This document shows, one piece after another, positions 50,701 to 57,915 of a stretch of DNA of 64,000 nucleotides. The stretch lies in NCBI RefSeq assembly GCF_028583545.1, contig NZ_CP087106.1, positions 1,302,001 through 1,366,000 of the forward strand, given 5' to 3'. The notes under the pieces were generated by a model. That model made no database searches and was not told the origin of the DNA. It saw only the letters and a list, made by a program, of their open reading frames with translations. The DNA is from Methylobacterium sp. NMS14P. Lineage in GTDB: Bacteria > Pseudomonadota > Alphaproteobacteria > Rhizobiales > Beijerinckiaceae. Position 1 is the first letter of the stretch. Each line of letters begins with the position of its first letter. The position numbers were made by a program, and so were the translations under genes.

Positions 50701-51751
50701 CGTCGGGCAGCTGGCGCCGGTTCTGATCCACGTGCACTCGCTGGCGGGGCTGCGCTGGGGCGCGGCGCGGGCGCTGATGGCGGTGGTGGCGGGCTCGGGG
50801 CGGCCCTACGCGTGGACGCTGCACGACTACTCGCCGGTGTGCCACCGCAACCACCTGGTGCAGCCGGACGGGCGCTACTGCGGCCTGGCGCCGGTGGCGG
50901 AGTGCCGGTCGTGCCTGGCGGTGGACGCGGACGGGTTCGAGGAGCCGGATCCGGGCGAGCGGCGGGCGGCGTTCGGGGCGTTCCTGGCCGGCGCCGCGCG
51001 GGTGTTCGCGCCGTCCTCCGACACGGCGGCCCGGATCCGGACGGTGTACCCGGATCTGTCGGTCACGGTGCGGCCGCACGTCGAGCCGGAGCGGTCGGTG
51101 CGCTCGACCGCCCTCCAGCGGCCCGGCCGAATCCGCCGCGTCGCCGTGCTCGGCGCGATCAGCCTCCCTGAGGGCGGCCTGTTCCTGCAGGCCCTAGCCT
51201 CGGACGCGCGCAAGCGGGATTTGCCGCTGCACTTCTCGATCGTAGGTCACTCGGACCCGGCCCTGACGAGCGGGCTGGAGCGCGCCGGCGTTGCCGAGAC
51301 GGGGCGGTACTCCACAGACGATCCGACCCTCGACCGGGTCGCCCGGGCAGCCCTCCAGATCGCCGAGACCAGCCGCCACTGGGAGGATGACGAGACACTC
51401 GATCTCGTCACACAGGTCTCGGCCGACCTCGTGCTACTGCCGTCGATCTGGCCCGAGACCTACGCATACGCGCTGACCCTGGCCCTGCGCACCGGCTTGC
51501 CGGTGGCGGCTTTCGACCTCGGCGCGCCGGCCGAGCGGCTGCGCGGTCGGCCGGACGGCCATCTCCTGCCCCGCGCGCTCGTCACCGATCCCGCCGCCTG
51601 CAACGACCGCCTGCTGGCCATTGACATGACGGCGGATGACCGCCGCGCCCGGCTTATTCAAGCCGCGACCTACGAGGGCCTCCTGCGCGACTACTATGAT
51701 CTCGCGACCCGCCACTCATCCGACCGGGGGGCACCGGCCAACGCACTTTAG
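47732..51751 (+). CDS. Giant repeat - GT2 - GT-B glycosyltransferase
   Basis: 1339 residues. Residues about 50-590 are roughly a dozen degenerate FDxxWY-type repeats (HFDTAFYASWYG, GWRAGRDPRPDFDSAAY, LFDAPWYVKRYPDTRGF). Residues about 610-830 are a GT2: VVVIVPVYKGR, LAVNDRSPDPQ, VVLLNSDAEVFGDWLDR, VTPLSNNATICSYPRFN and GYGEENDWCLRA. Residues about 915-1320 are GT-B: LLYVTHSWGGGIQRHIDDMV, IHVHSLAGLRWG, WTLHDYSPVCHRNH, and LLPSIWPETYAYALTLALR. An in-frame low-complexity stretch interrupts the GT2 (residues about 716-750). TTG 47732 is used as start; it lacks a strong ribosome site. Likely adds two sugars in chain assembly. Confidence 0.85.
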   Translation: MKQIRGLYHRWARSGPVRASGNPLIRLAARRGLPAADDLVTADAQFAALAPHFDTAFYASWYGITADPVRDYLVHGWRAGRDPRPDFDSAAYLATHPHLARAGINPLLHALARRRAGREGAGEAAALPKPETAEAHRLARRLVDGAYYLAGNPDLAAAGVDPVDHYMASGWREGREPAPHFDTLAYCLSRGITFATRNPLVHYVLHGGKARPDPEAALALRIETLAPYFDAAHYRRCLPGPQAEALADASDTELLRHYVAEGWRARIGPRPDFDPASYVQARAGSRAVADDPFFRYVAETRLTGAEPFAGPHRLNLPAVDADWYRATYPDVGGREPFLHFAEAGWRELRDPGPGRSTLAALLRVCGLRPARAPVEDTGWLGAIGRETLDRDAFLDLQARLVAGHFDHGFYRARYGLSEAEDALRDYCDTGWRKGRNPRPDFNGWAYRAHHPSAEATGVPPFVHHLARALLRGDDLAGEAFNPRYGAPPAEEDAELFEQARLIEPLFDAPWYVKRYPDTRGFENGPAIHFLSHGQEEDRDPSKTFSTRFYRRAYGHLLGPRESPFLHYVRTGRAAGLMGCPEDLGTYPPMEAPAADDWDRLPRALPIAQARVVVIVPVYKGRGETLRALHACLSAPQATPFTLLAVNDRSPDPQLTAELAALAGRGLFHLVENERNLGFVRSVNRALGLRQGRAVVLLNSDAEVFGDWLDRLVAHAEHNAEHNAEPRAGSGTEGGAEAGAEAGAGMGAGLPVGSVTPLSNNATICSYPRFNANNTMPLEIARPDLDRVAAQVNRGRAVPVPTGVGFCMYMTAAALDAVGDLDAEAFGKGYGEENDWCLRATKAGFVNLLAEDVFVHHAGQISFGLDAGGEYDQGQAALLAKHPDYPARVGQFVQADPGRRGRARLDRARLARHFAGRALLYVTHSWGGGIQRHIDDMVALARAEGLSVVLLQIDRTRNLEVHVSYRGPEFLYLPNLDSLYLPRDAAELAEFVGQLAPVLIHVHSLAGLRWGAARALMAVVAGSGRPYAWTLHDYSPVCHRNHLVQPDGRYCGLAPVAECRSCLAVDADGFEEPDPGERRAAFGAFLAGAARVFAPSSDTAARIRTVYPDLSVTVRPHVEPERSVRSTALQRPGRIRRVAVLGAISLPEGGLFLQALASDARKRDLPLHFSIVGHSDPALTSGLERAGVAETGRYSTDDPTLDRVARAALQIAETSRHWEDDETLDLVTQVSADLVLLPSIWPETYAYALTLALRTGLPVAAFDLGAPAERLRGRPDGHLLPRALVTDPAACNDRLLAIDMTADDRRARLIQAATYEGLLRDYYDLATRHSSDRGAPANAL
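49877..49980 (+). repeat. In-frame low-complexity repeat inside the GT2 domain
   Basis: Tandem units of about 12 bases (GCCGAACACAAC twice, then GCAGAGGCTGGG-like copies) code for an Ala/Glu/Gly/His-rich stretch between LVAH and VGSVTPLSNN. It keeps the frame and sits between the DxD-like segment and the acceptor region. Length is likely to vary between strains by slippage. Confidence 0.75.
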
Positions 51752-51796
51752 CCCCTTTTCTCATCGAAGCAGGCCCGGCAACCAGAGGTCACGTCG

Positions 51797-52591
51797 ATGC
51801 CCGCCCTCCCGCCGGTCCAGGGACAGAAGAGCCCGATCGAGTCCTATCTGCATGTGCTTCATGCGTTGATCCTGCGGGACATGCGCACCCGCTTCGGAGC
51901 GTCTCTCTGGGGCTACGGCGTGGTCGTTCTCTGGCCCTGCGTGCACGTCTTCATGCTGATTGCGATCTACACTTTCCAGAAGTTGGCGGCGCCTCTCGGC
52001 GACAACAGGGCTCTTTTCTTCGCAACGGGTGCGGTTCCAGTTCTGGTCTTCCAGTACATTTCGCGCGAGGTCATGAAGGCGGTGATCATGAACCGGCCGC
52101 TGACCTATTACCCGCAGGTCAAGCTGTTCGACGTGATCCTGGCCCGCATCCTCGTGGAGATCGTGACCGGCTTCCTCGCGTTGCTGGTCGTCTGCTCCAT
52201 CCTGGTTGTCATTGGGACCAATCCGATTCCAGCGGACCCATTCACGGCTATGTGCGGCTACCTTGCCGCGATCGTACTTGGCATCGGGATTGGAACAATC
52301 AACGTGGCGATCATCGGCTTTTTCCCAGGCTGGCTGATCGGCTACGCACTTTTCAGCATCATCCTGTATGTATCGAGCGGAGTCATGTTCCTCCCAAGCT
52401 ACATGCCCGACAAAGTATACTACTGGATGAAGTACAATCCAGCCATGCAGCTGGCTGAGTGGGTAAGGTCCGCCTACTATCCCTACGCAGGCATTCAGGT
52501 AGATTATCTTTACATCATCATGTTCGGCCTGACCTGCGCCAGCATCGGCCTTCTGCTGGTCAAGCATGTCGTCAGCAAGCTTCAAGCTTGA
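51797..52591 (+). CDS. ABC-2-type polysaccharide export permease
   Basis: 264-residue integral membrane protein with about six hydrophobic spans, in the KpsM/RfbA/Wzm family: LHALILRDMRTRFGASLWGY near the N-terminus, WPCVHVFMLIAIYTF, LLVVCSILVVIG, and KYNPAMQLAEWVRSAYYP near the end. Such permeases pair with an ATPase (KpsT/Wzt) to carry lipid-linked glycan across the inner membrane. No ATPase gene is seen in this window, so the partner must lie outside it. The gene follows the giant glycosyltransferase by 45 bases and may share its transcript. Confidence 0.86.
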   Translation: MPALPPVQGQKSPIESYLHVLHALILRDMRTRFGASLWGYGVVVLWPCVHVFMLIAIYTFQKLAAPLGDNRALFFATGAVPVLVFQYISREVMKAVIMNRPLTYYPQVKLFDVILARILVEIVTGFLALLVVCSILVVIGTNPIPADPFTAMCGYLAAIVLGIGIGTINVAIIGFFPGWLIGYALFSIILYVSSGVMFLPSYMPDKVYYWMKYNPAMQLAEWVRSAYYPYAGIQVDYLYIIMFGLTCASIGLLLVKHVVSKLQA

Positions 52592-52599
52592 AGAATGCA

Positions 52600-52632
52600 G
52601 GGTTGCGCATTTGCCCTACAATCGCGCAACCC
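52600..52632 (+). terminator. Strong hairpin after ABC permease
   Basis: GGGTTGCGC (52600-52608) and GCGCAACCC (52624-52632) make a perfect 9-base stem with a 15-base loop, beginning 9 bases after the permease stop. No T-run follows, so it may be a terminator, an RNA-stability hairpin or an attenuator before the next gene. Confidence 0.4.
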
Positions 52633-52749
52633 GCGGCCGGCACGATCCTCAGGCTGCCCCACCAGAGCCGACAGCAGGCTTCCGCGTGATCGGGACGCGA
52701 GCCTTCGGCTTCGAACTCTCCAACCGCTTCGGGCCAGGGCTGTCACACG

Positions 52750-53091
52750 ATGACGAATGCCGTTCATGCCATCGATACGAAGTACATCCGCCGGATCCAA
52801 CAGCAACAAACTGAATTGACTCTCCTCCAGGCCGAGCGCGACGCCGCTTTGCGCGAGCGCGATCTGGCTCGAGCTCGGTCGGAGGCGACGTCGACCCTGA
52901 TCGACTCTCTGATCGGAAGCGTGCGACCCTACGGGTTCAGTCGCAAGCGCTTCCTCGCCGCCATCCGCAAGGCTGCGCGGACCGTGCCAGATCACGGACC
53001 GGCCGCGCTTCAGCACGGCATCTTGTTCGAAGGTTCAAATCGGATCCTGGCGGCGTCGCGTATGCCGGGCCGAGCCGCGACGCGCGGCTGA
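52750..53091 (+). CDS. Small hypothetical protein with coiled-coil start
   Basis: 113 residues, not recognised. Residues about 10-50 (YIRRIQQQQTELTLLQAERD, ALRERDLARARSEATSTLI) look like a coiled coil; the rest is basic and Gly/Arg-rich near the end. No signal peptide or membrane segment. It lies between the permease and an FkbM methyltransferase in one direction, so it is probably part of the same transcript. Function unknown. Confidence 0.55.
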   Translation: MTNAVHAIDTKYIRRIQQQQTELTLLQAERDAALRERDLARARSEATSTLIDSLIGSVRPYGFSRKRFLAAIRKAARTVPDHGPAALQHGILFEGSNRILAASRMPGRAATRG

Positions 53092-53147
53092 ACCCTGATA
53101 CGCTTGCGCGCACGCGCGATCTCGTTCTGAGACTGGAGCCCAGGACC

Positions 53148-53900
53148 ATGGATGTCGAACTCCTGACGGTGTTCAATGCCCTGATCAACCTGAGGGATAA
53201 TCTGGACGCACACCCGCACATTCTCAGCTCGGATCTCGATTTCCTGTCCTTCGCCACGCGGATGGCTCCGTACTCCAATGCGCAGTTGATGCAGGACCTG
53301 TGGGTGCTGTACGAGCTCCAAGAGAAACGAAACGGCTATTTCGTGGAATTCGGTGCCTGCGATGGCGTCAGCCTGAGCAACACGCTCCTGCTGGAAAAGA
53401 CCTACGCTTGGCAGGGAGCCCTGGCGGAGCCCGCGCGGGCTTGGCACGATGCGCTGCATCGCAACCGTAGCTGCTACATCTCCGATAAGTGCGTCTACAA
53501 GACCGACGGGATTGAGGTTCTGTTCAACGAAGTCGACATCGGCGAGCTCTCCGGCATGGAGGATTTTGCCGACGACGATTTTCATGCCCAGTTCCGCCAG
53601 GAGCGCCGGCAATACCCGGTGGCGACCATCTCGCTGGAACGGTTTCTCTCGGAGGCCCGGGCGCCGCGGCGCATCGACTACATGAGCATCGATGTGGAAG
53701 GCGGCGAGCTCGACGTGCTGCAGAGCTTCGATTTCACCCGTCACGACATCGCGCTGATCAGCGTCGAGCATAATTTCTCCGGCAGCCGGGAGAAGATCGC
53801 CGCGCTGCTGAGCGGCCACGGTTACCGACGGCGCTTCCGTCAGCTGTCCCTGTTCGACGACTGGTACGCGCGCCCAGATCTCGTGACAGCACGATCCTGA
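53148..53900 (+). CDS. FkbM-family methyltransferase
   Basis: 250 residues. FVEFGACDGVSLSNTLLLE is the SAM loop with the glycine-acidic pattern of FkbM proteins, AEPARAWHDAL the second motif, and YMSIDVEGGELDVLQSFDF the family hallmark. The C-terminal ISVEHNFSGSREKI is usual. FkbM enzymes O-methylate polyketides and glycans; in this locus a sugar hydroxyl is the probable target. ATG 53148 follows a GGACC stretch. The next small gene starts 16 bases later and is likely cotranscribed. Confidence 0.85.
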   Translation: MDVELLTVFNALINLRDNLDAHPHILSSDLDFLSFATRMAPYSNAQLMQDLWVLYELQEKRNGYFVEFGACDGVSLSNTLLLEKTYAWQGALAEPARAWHDALHRNRSCYISDKCVYKTDGIEVLFNEVDIGELSGMEDFADDDFHAQFRQERRQYPVATISLERFLSEARAPRRIDYMSIDVEGGELDVLQSFDFTRHDIALISVEHNFSGSREKIAALLSGHGYRRRFRQLSLFDDWYARPDLVTARS

Positions 53901-53916
53901 CGGGGAAGGTTCGGCT

Positions 53917-54237
53917 ATGTCGGCGCAGTCCGCAATCGCCATTCTGGATTCGATGTTCGACCTGTTCAAGGAGATGGGCAGCGGCATCGCCCTTGATCTC
54001 AACTGGTTCGCGATCGCCAGACGCCTCCAGCAGGTTCGCGCGGAAGCCGTGTGGTCGGCCGATCTCGACTTCGTCGCCGTCAAGCTGAAGGCGCACGCCG
54101 CCCATTACGCCGCTACCTACCGCGAGCCGCTGGGTTCGGAGGCGATCAGAAAGAAGAACACCGAAACGCTGGACGAAGTCGTCCGACACTACTCGATCCT
54201 TCGCGCGCATCTGGAGCAGCAGCTACCGGCCTTTTAA
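53917..54237 (+). CDS. Hypothetical protein next to FkbM methyltransferase
   Basis: 106 residues, not recognised. Helix-rich with no obvious motif: segments AIAILDSMFDLFKEMGSGIA, WFAIARRLQQVRAEAVW and EVVRHYSILRAHLEQQLPAF. GGAAGG lies about 8 bases upstream of ATG 53917, a good ribosome site that supports a real gene. Tight spacing to the FkbM gene suggests a functional link. Function unknown. Confidence 0.6.
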   Translation: MSAQSAIAILDSMFDLFKEMGSGIALDLNWFAIARRLQQVRAEAVWSADLDFVAVKLKAHAAHYAATYREPLGSEAIRKKNTETLDEVVRHYSILRAHLEQQLPAF

Positions 54238-54456
54238 TGCCGCGATAATTGGCGCGCGGTGCACATGTGCGCTCCGAGACTGGACCGCGCGCCAGCAGGG
54301 CACGCTTGTCAGCCTCGCCGACACATCAGTCGCGACTCACGGCAGTCCGAACTCGACCATCCCGAGCGCGCTGCCTACCGCTAAGCATTGAGCCTACGAA
54401 CGGTTTGAGGCATCGATCCTGTGCGAGTGCGCCACTACGGCGACGAGGGAGGTACC

Positions 54457-55872
54457 GTGAGCAGTCTGAAATTCGGGACGAGCGGCTTGCGCGGTCTCGT
54501 AACCGACCTCGTCGGTGGCCCGAGCTACGCCTATGCCAGTGCGTTCTTCAGATCCGTCTCCCAGGGCGAAGGCGGCCGCATGGTCGTCATCGGGCGTGAT
54601 CTGCGCGACAGCAGCAACGGCATCGCCGCGACGGTCGCAGATGCCGCGGCAGGCGCCGGCTTCACGGCGATCGATTGCGGCCCGCTGCCGACCCCGGCCC
54701 TCGCCCTCGAGGCGATGCGGCGCGGTGCTTATGCTGTCATGGTCACGGGCAGCCACATCCCCGAGGATCGCAACGGTCTGAAATTCTACCGGCCCGAGGG
54801 CGAGATCACCAAGACCGACGAGGCCGCTATCCTGGCCGCCCTGGGGGAGGGCGCGTCCGGCGAAGGTCAGGTCTCGACGCCCGCCACGCCTGAACCCGAC
54901 GCGATCGCGCGCTATCAGCAGCGCTACGCTGCCGCCTTCGCGCCGGACATCCTGCATGGCCTGCGGATCGCGGTCTATCAGCAGAGTTCGGTGGCCCGCG
55001 ACCTGATGGTCGACCTGCTCTCCGGCTTCGGCGCGGAGGTGACGCCGATTGGCCGGTCGCAGGTCTTCGTGCCGATCGATACAGAGGCGCATCGTCCGGA
55101 GGACATCGCCTTCATCCGCGACGTCATGGAACCGGGCTCCTTCGACGCGCTCGTGACCACGGACGGCGATGCCGACCGGCCGCTGGTGGCCGACAGCGCG
55201 GGCCGGATACTGCGGGGCGACGTGCTCGGGCTCATCACCGCCCGCTTCCTCGGTGCCGACACGGTGGTGGTGCCGGTCACCGCCGGCTCTGCGCTCGAGC
55301 ATTCCGGCGGCTTCCGGAAAGTTGTTCGTACGAAGGTGGGATCGCCTTTCGTCATCGCCGGCATGGAGCTGGCGACGTCTGCCGGGGCGCGGATCATCGC
55401 CGGCTTCGAGGCAAACGGCGGCTTCCTGCTCGGATCGGACGTTACGCTCCACGGCAGGACTTTAGCCGCCCTTCCGACGCGCGACGCGATGCTGCCGATC
55501 CTAGCCACCTTAGCAGCGGTGCGAGCCGCCGGCACCGCCCTCGCGGATCTCGTGGCCTCCCTGGATGCGGGAGAGATGGCCAGCGACCGCCTACCCAACA
55601 CCCCATCCGACACGAGCGCCGCCTTCCTCGATCGCCTTCGGGAGCCGGACTTCCGGGCCGCCTTCCTAGGCCCGATCGGGTCAACGGACTCGATCGATCA
55701 GCAGGACGGGATCCGGATCGAATTGGACGGCGGGCGCACGATCCATTTCCGGGCCTCAGGAAATGCGCCCGAGCTGCGCTGCTACGCGGAGGCCAAGACG
55801 GCACAGGAGGCGCAGGATCTCGTCCGGTGGGGACTTGCCTCCGCCGCGACCGCGATGTCGGCAAAAGCCTGA
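54457..55872 (+). CDS. Phosphomannomutase / phosphohexomutase
   Basis: 471 residues from GTG 54457 (the frame is open from 54421), chosen because AGGGAGG lies just upstream. Alpha-D-phosphohexomutase layout: active Ser99 in VTGSHIPEDRNGLKF, metal loop D236-x-D238-x-D240 in TTDGDADRPLV, sugar-binding GFEANGGFLLG at about 316-326, and phosphate-binding RASGNAPELRCYAE near the end. The active loop reads TGSHIP instead of the common TASHNP, a variant of some phosphomannomutase relatives. It would interconvert hexose-6- and hexose-1-phosphates for NDP-sugar supply. Substrate choice (mannose or glucose) is not certain. Confidence 0.85.
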   Translation: MSSLKFGTSGLRGLVTDLVGGPSYAYASAFFRSVSQGEGGRMVVIGRDLRDSSNGIAATVADAAAGAGFTAIDCGPLPTPALALEAMRRGAYAVMVTGSHIPEDRNGLKFYRPEGEITKTDEAAILAALGEGASGEGQVSTPATPEPDAIARYQQRYAAAFAPDILHGLRIAVYQQSSVARDLMVDLLSGFGAEVTPIGRSQVFVPIDTEAHRPEDIAFIRDVMEPGSFDALVTTDGDADRPLVADSAGRILRGDVLGLITARFLGADTVVVPVTAGSALEHSGGFRKVVRTKVGSPFVIAGMELATSAGARIIAGFEANGGFLLGSDVTLHGRTLAALPTRDAMLPILATLAAVRAAGTALADLVASLDAGEMASDRLPNTPSDTSAAFLDRLREPDFRAAFLGPIGSTDSIDQQDGIRIELDGGRTIHFRASGNAPELRCYAEAKTAQEAQDLVRWGLASAATAMSAKA

Positions 55873-56022
55873 ACCTTCACGGAGTCTCGGAGCCGTCCCG
55901 AACATCACAAGAGGCTGGGGCCCCCTCAAGGCGCACTGACGACCTTCGCCTCGCTCGGCGCGGCCGCTCAGTAGGCTACACCAGTGGTCCGCGCGGGCGA
56001 CCTGATGGCCGGTCGCGGCTCG

Positions 56023-56949
56023 CTAACGGTCGGCGTACTCCGCCGCGGCGAGCCTTCGCAGGCCCGCTTCGAGATCGATGCGCGGCCGCCAGCCGGTCCG
56101 GTCGAGGAACCGCGTCGAGTTGAGCATCTTGTAGGCCGCGCCCTGGAACGAGCCGGGCGGGCTCACCAGGGGGACGGACCAGTCGAGGGCGGCCAGGGCC
56201 GCCCGCGCCACCGCCTCGACGGTGACGGGCGTGTTGGCGGCGCAGTTGAGGATCTCGTTCTCGAATGCCCGGTCGGCCGCCAGGATCGCGTCGATCTGGT
56301 CGTCGACGTACAGCACCTCGCGGACGGTCTGCGGGTTGCCCCAGACCTCGAACTGCTCAGCGCCCGCCGCCTTCTCCCGCACGGCGCGGTCGAGCAGGGC
56401 GCCGACGAAGTGGCTGCGGTCGGAGGCCTTGTTGTCGTGCGGTCCGTACAGGGTCGCAAGCACACAGTGCAGAAAACTCAGGCCGTATTGGTGCGCGTAG
56501 GCCGCCGAGCCCGTCGCCAAGACCTGCTTGGCGAGCCCGTAGCCGATCACCGACGGGTGCGTCGGTCCCTGCCCGAACCGCGCCTCGGACAGCGGCTCCG
56601 CCGATTCCGGATAGGTGCAGGACGAGCCCGTGGAGACGAGCTTGGCCTGCGGCTGGAACAGGCGCCACGCCTCGAGGACATTCAGGTGGACCCGGGCGTT
56701 GATCGCCAGCAGCTCGCCCTGGATGTCGTACTGCACCGCGCCAGTCCGCTGGCGGGTCACCACGTGGAAGATCCGGCCGGCCGGGGGCGCCGCGCGCAGC
56801 GCCCGCTCGACATTCGCCCACGCGGAGAGGTCGCCCGCCGCCCGACAGATCCCGACGACCTCGCGGCCCTCGGCCCGGAGCCGCGGGACGAGGTTGCGCC
56901 CGAGGAAGCCGTCCGCCCCGATGACGATGTCGCGCTCAAGCCCCGGCAT
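56023..56949 (-). CDS. GDP-L-fucose-synthase-like epimerase/reductase
   Basis: 308-residue extended SDR. GADGFLG at residues 11-17 binds NAD(P); Ser109/Ser110 and Cys111 in STGSSCTYPES match the SSC-x-YP motif of GDP-fucose synthases; Tyr137 and Lys141 in YGLAK complete the active site. Such enzymes epimerise and reduce GDP-4-keto-6-deoxy sugars; close relatives in Campylobacter-like capsules act on GDP-heptose derivatives. Its start overlaps the stop of the next gene by 14 bases. Context with GDP-heptose genes a few kb away makes a deoxyheptose product possible, not proven. Confidence 0.82.
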   Translation of the reverse strand: MPGLERDIVIGADGFLGRNLVPRLRAEGREVVGICRAAGDLSAWANVERALRAAPPAGRIFHVVTRQRTGAVQYDIQGELLAINARVHLNVLEAWRLFQPQAKLVSTGSSCTYPESAEPLSEARFGQGPTHPSVIGYGLAKQVLATGSAAYAHQYGLSFLHCVLATLYGPHDNKASDRSHFVGALLDRAVREKAAGAEQFEVWGNPQTVREVLYVDDQIDAILAADRAFENEILNCAANTPVTVEAVARAALAALDWSVPLVSPPGSFQGAAYKMLNSTRFLDRTGWRPRIDLEAGLRRLAAAEYADR

Positions 56950-57913
56950 GGTGAGCCCCGTCGCGATAGGTCTCGCGATACCACGCGATCGTCGGCCGCA
57001 GCCCGTCCGCGAGTCCCGTGAAGCTCGACATCCCGAAGCGCTCGCAAAGCCGCCGGTTGGTCGAGCGGCGGGCGAGCACGCCGTGGGTCGCCGTGTCGGG
57101 GGCGTGCACCGGCCGCTTCTCGCCCGCCACCTCCAGGATGGTGCGGGCGAGGTCGAGCAGGGTCGTGGTCTCGCCGCGGCAGAGGTTAAGCGCGTCGCTC
57201 GTCTCCCGCATCTCCAGGGAGCGGGCGAACACGTCGACGACGTCGCCGACGTAGATGAAGTCGCGCTCGACCAGCGGGTTGCCCTTGATCTCGAAGCGCT
57301 CCCCAGGTGCGAGCGCGCGCATCACGAAGGCTGGCAGGACGTGCGCCTTGCGCGGATCCGTCGAGTCGTGGGGACCGTAGGGGTTGCTCAGGCGGAAGCT
57401 GATCGTATGGATCCCGTAGCGCTCGGCGTGGAGGTCGGCAATCACCTCGGACCAGCGCTTCGACCACGCGTAGAAGGCCTCGTTCCGGTTGGGCGGCGCG
57501 TTGAGGTCGATCGGCCGCGCGTCGTCGAGGGGATCGAGGGCCGCCGGGTAGACCGCGACGCTCGAGGCCGCGCGCACCTCGCGGATGCCCTTCGTTAGGC
57601 AGAACCGGTAGAGGCGGTTGGCGATCTCGGCGTTGCCGGTCAGCAGGTCGCTCTGCGCCGTCTCGAACTTGTCAGCGTCGTAGCGCTGCGCGGCGACGTT
57701 GACGATGATCGCGTCGGCGGGGACCGACAGCGCCTCCAGGGCATCGAAGCGCGCGGCCTCATGCGCCCCCGGCACCGCGCGGCCGGAGGGGCTGACCGCG
57801 ATCAGCCGCGGCACGCGGTCGGCGAGATGCGCGACGAGGTTGCGGCCGACGAACCCGGTCGCACCGACGACGACGACGGTCTCGGGCAAGGAGGATCGGG
57901 AGACGGCAGCCAC
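56936..57913 (-). CDS. NAD-dependent epimerase/dehydratase
   Basis: 325 residues from GTG 57913, which directly follows the stop of the methyltransferase gene. GATGFVG at residues 17-23 binds NAD, AASSVAVYP holds the catalytic Ser and Tyr148/Lys152 in YAWSK the proton pair. FRLSNPYGPHD and IYVGDVVDVF are typical of NDP-sugar epimerases or 4-ketoreductases. The frame is open far upstream through the methyltransferase, but that extension is antisense-like noise. It sits between a sugar C-methyltransferase and a fucose-synthase-like enzyme, so it probably acts on the same deoxysugar intermediate. Confidence 0.82.
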   Translation of the reverse strand: MAAVSRSSLPETVVVVGATGFVGRNLVAHLADRVPRLIAVSPSGRAVPGAHEAARFDALEALSVPADAIIVNVAAQRYDADKFETAQSDLLTGNAEIANRLYRFCLTKGIREVRAASSVAVYPAALDPLDDARPIDLNAPPNRNEAFYAWSKRWSEVIADLHAERYGIHTISFRLSNPYGPHDSTDPRKAHVLPAFVMRALAPGERFEIKGNPLVERDFIYVGDVVDVFARSLEMRETSDALNLCRGETTTLLDLARTILEVAGEKRPVHAPDTATHGVLARRSTNRRLCERFGMSSFTGLADGLRPTIAWYRETYRDGAHHAGA

Positions 57914-57915
57914 GC

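Noticed and set aside
47336..51079. 1247-residue minus-strand frame opposite the giant transferase
   Set aside because: No recognisable domain, extreme amino-acid bias and full overlap with a gene that has clear GT2 and GT-B motifs.
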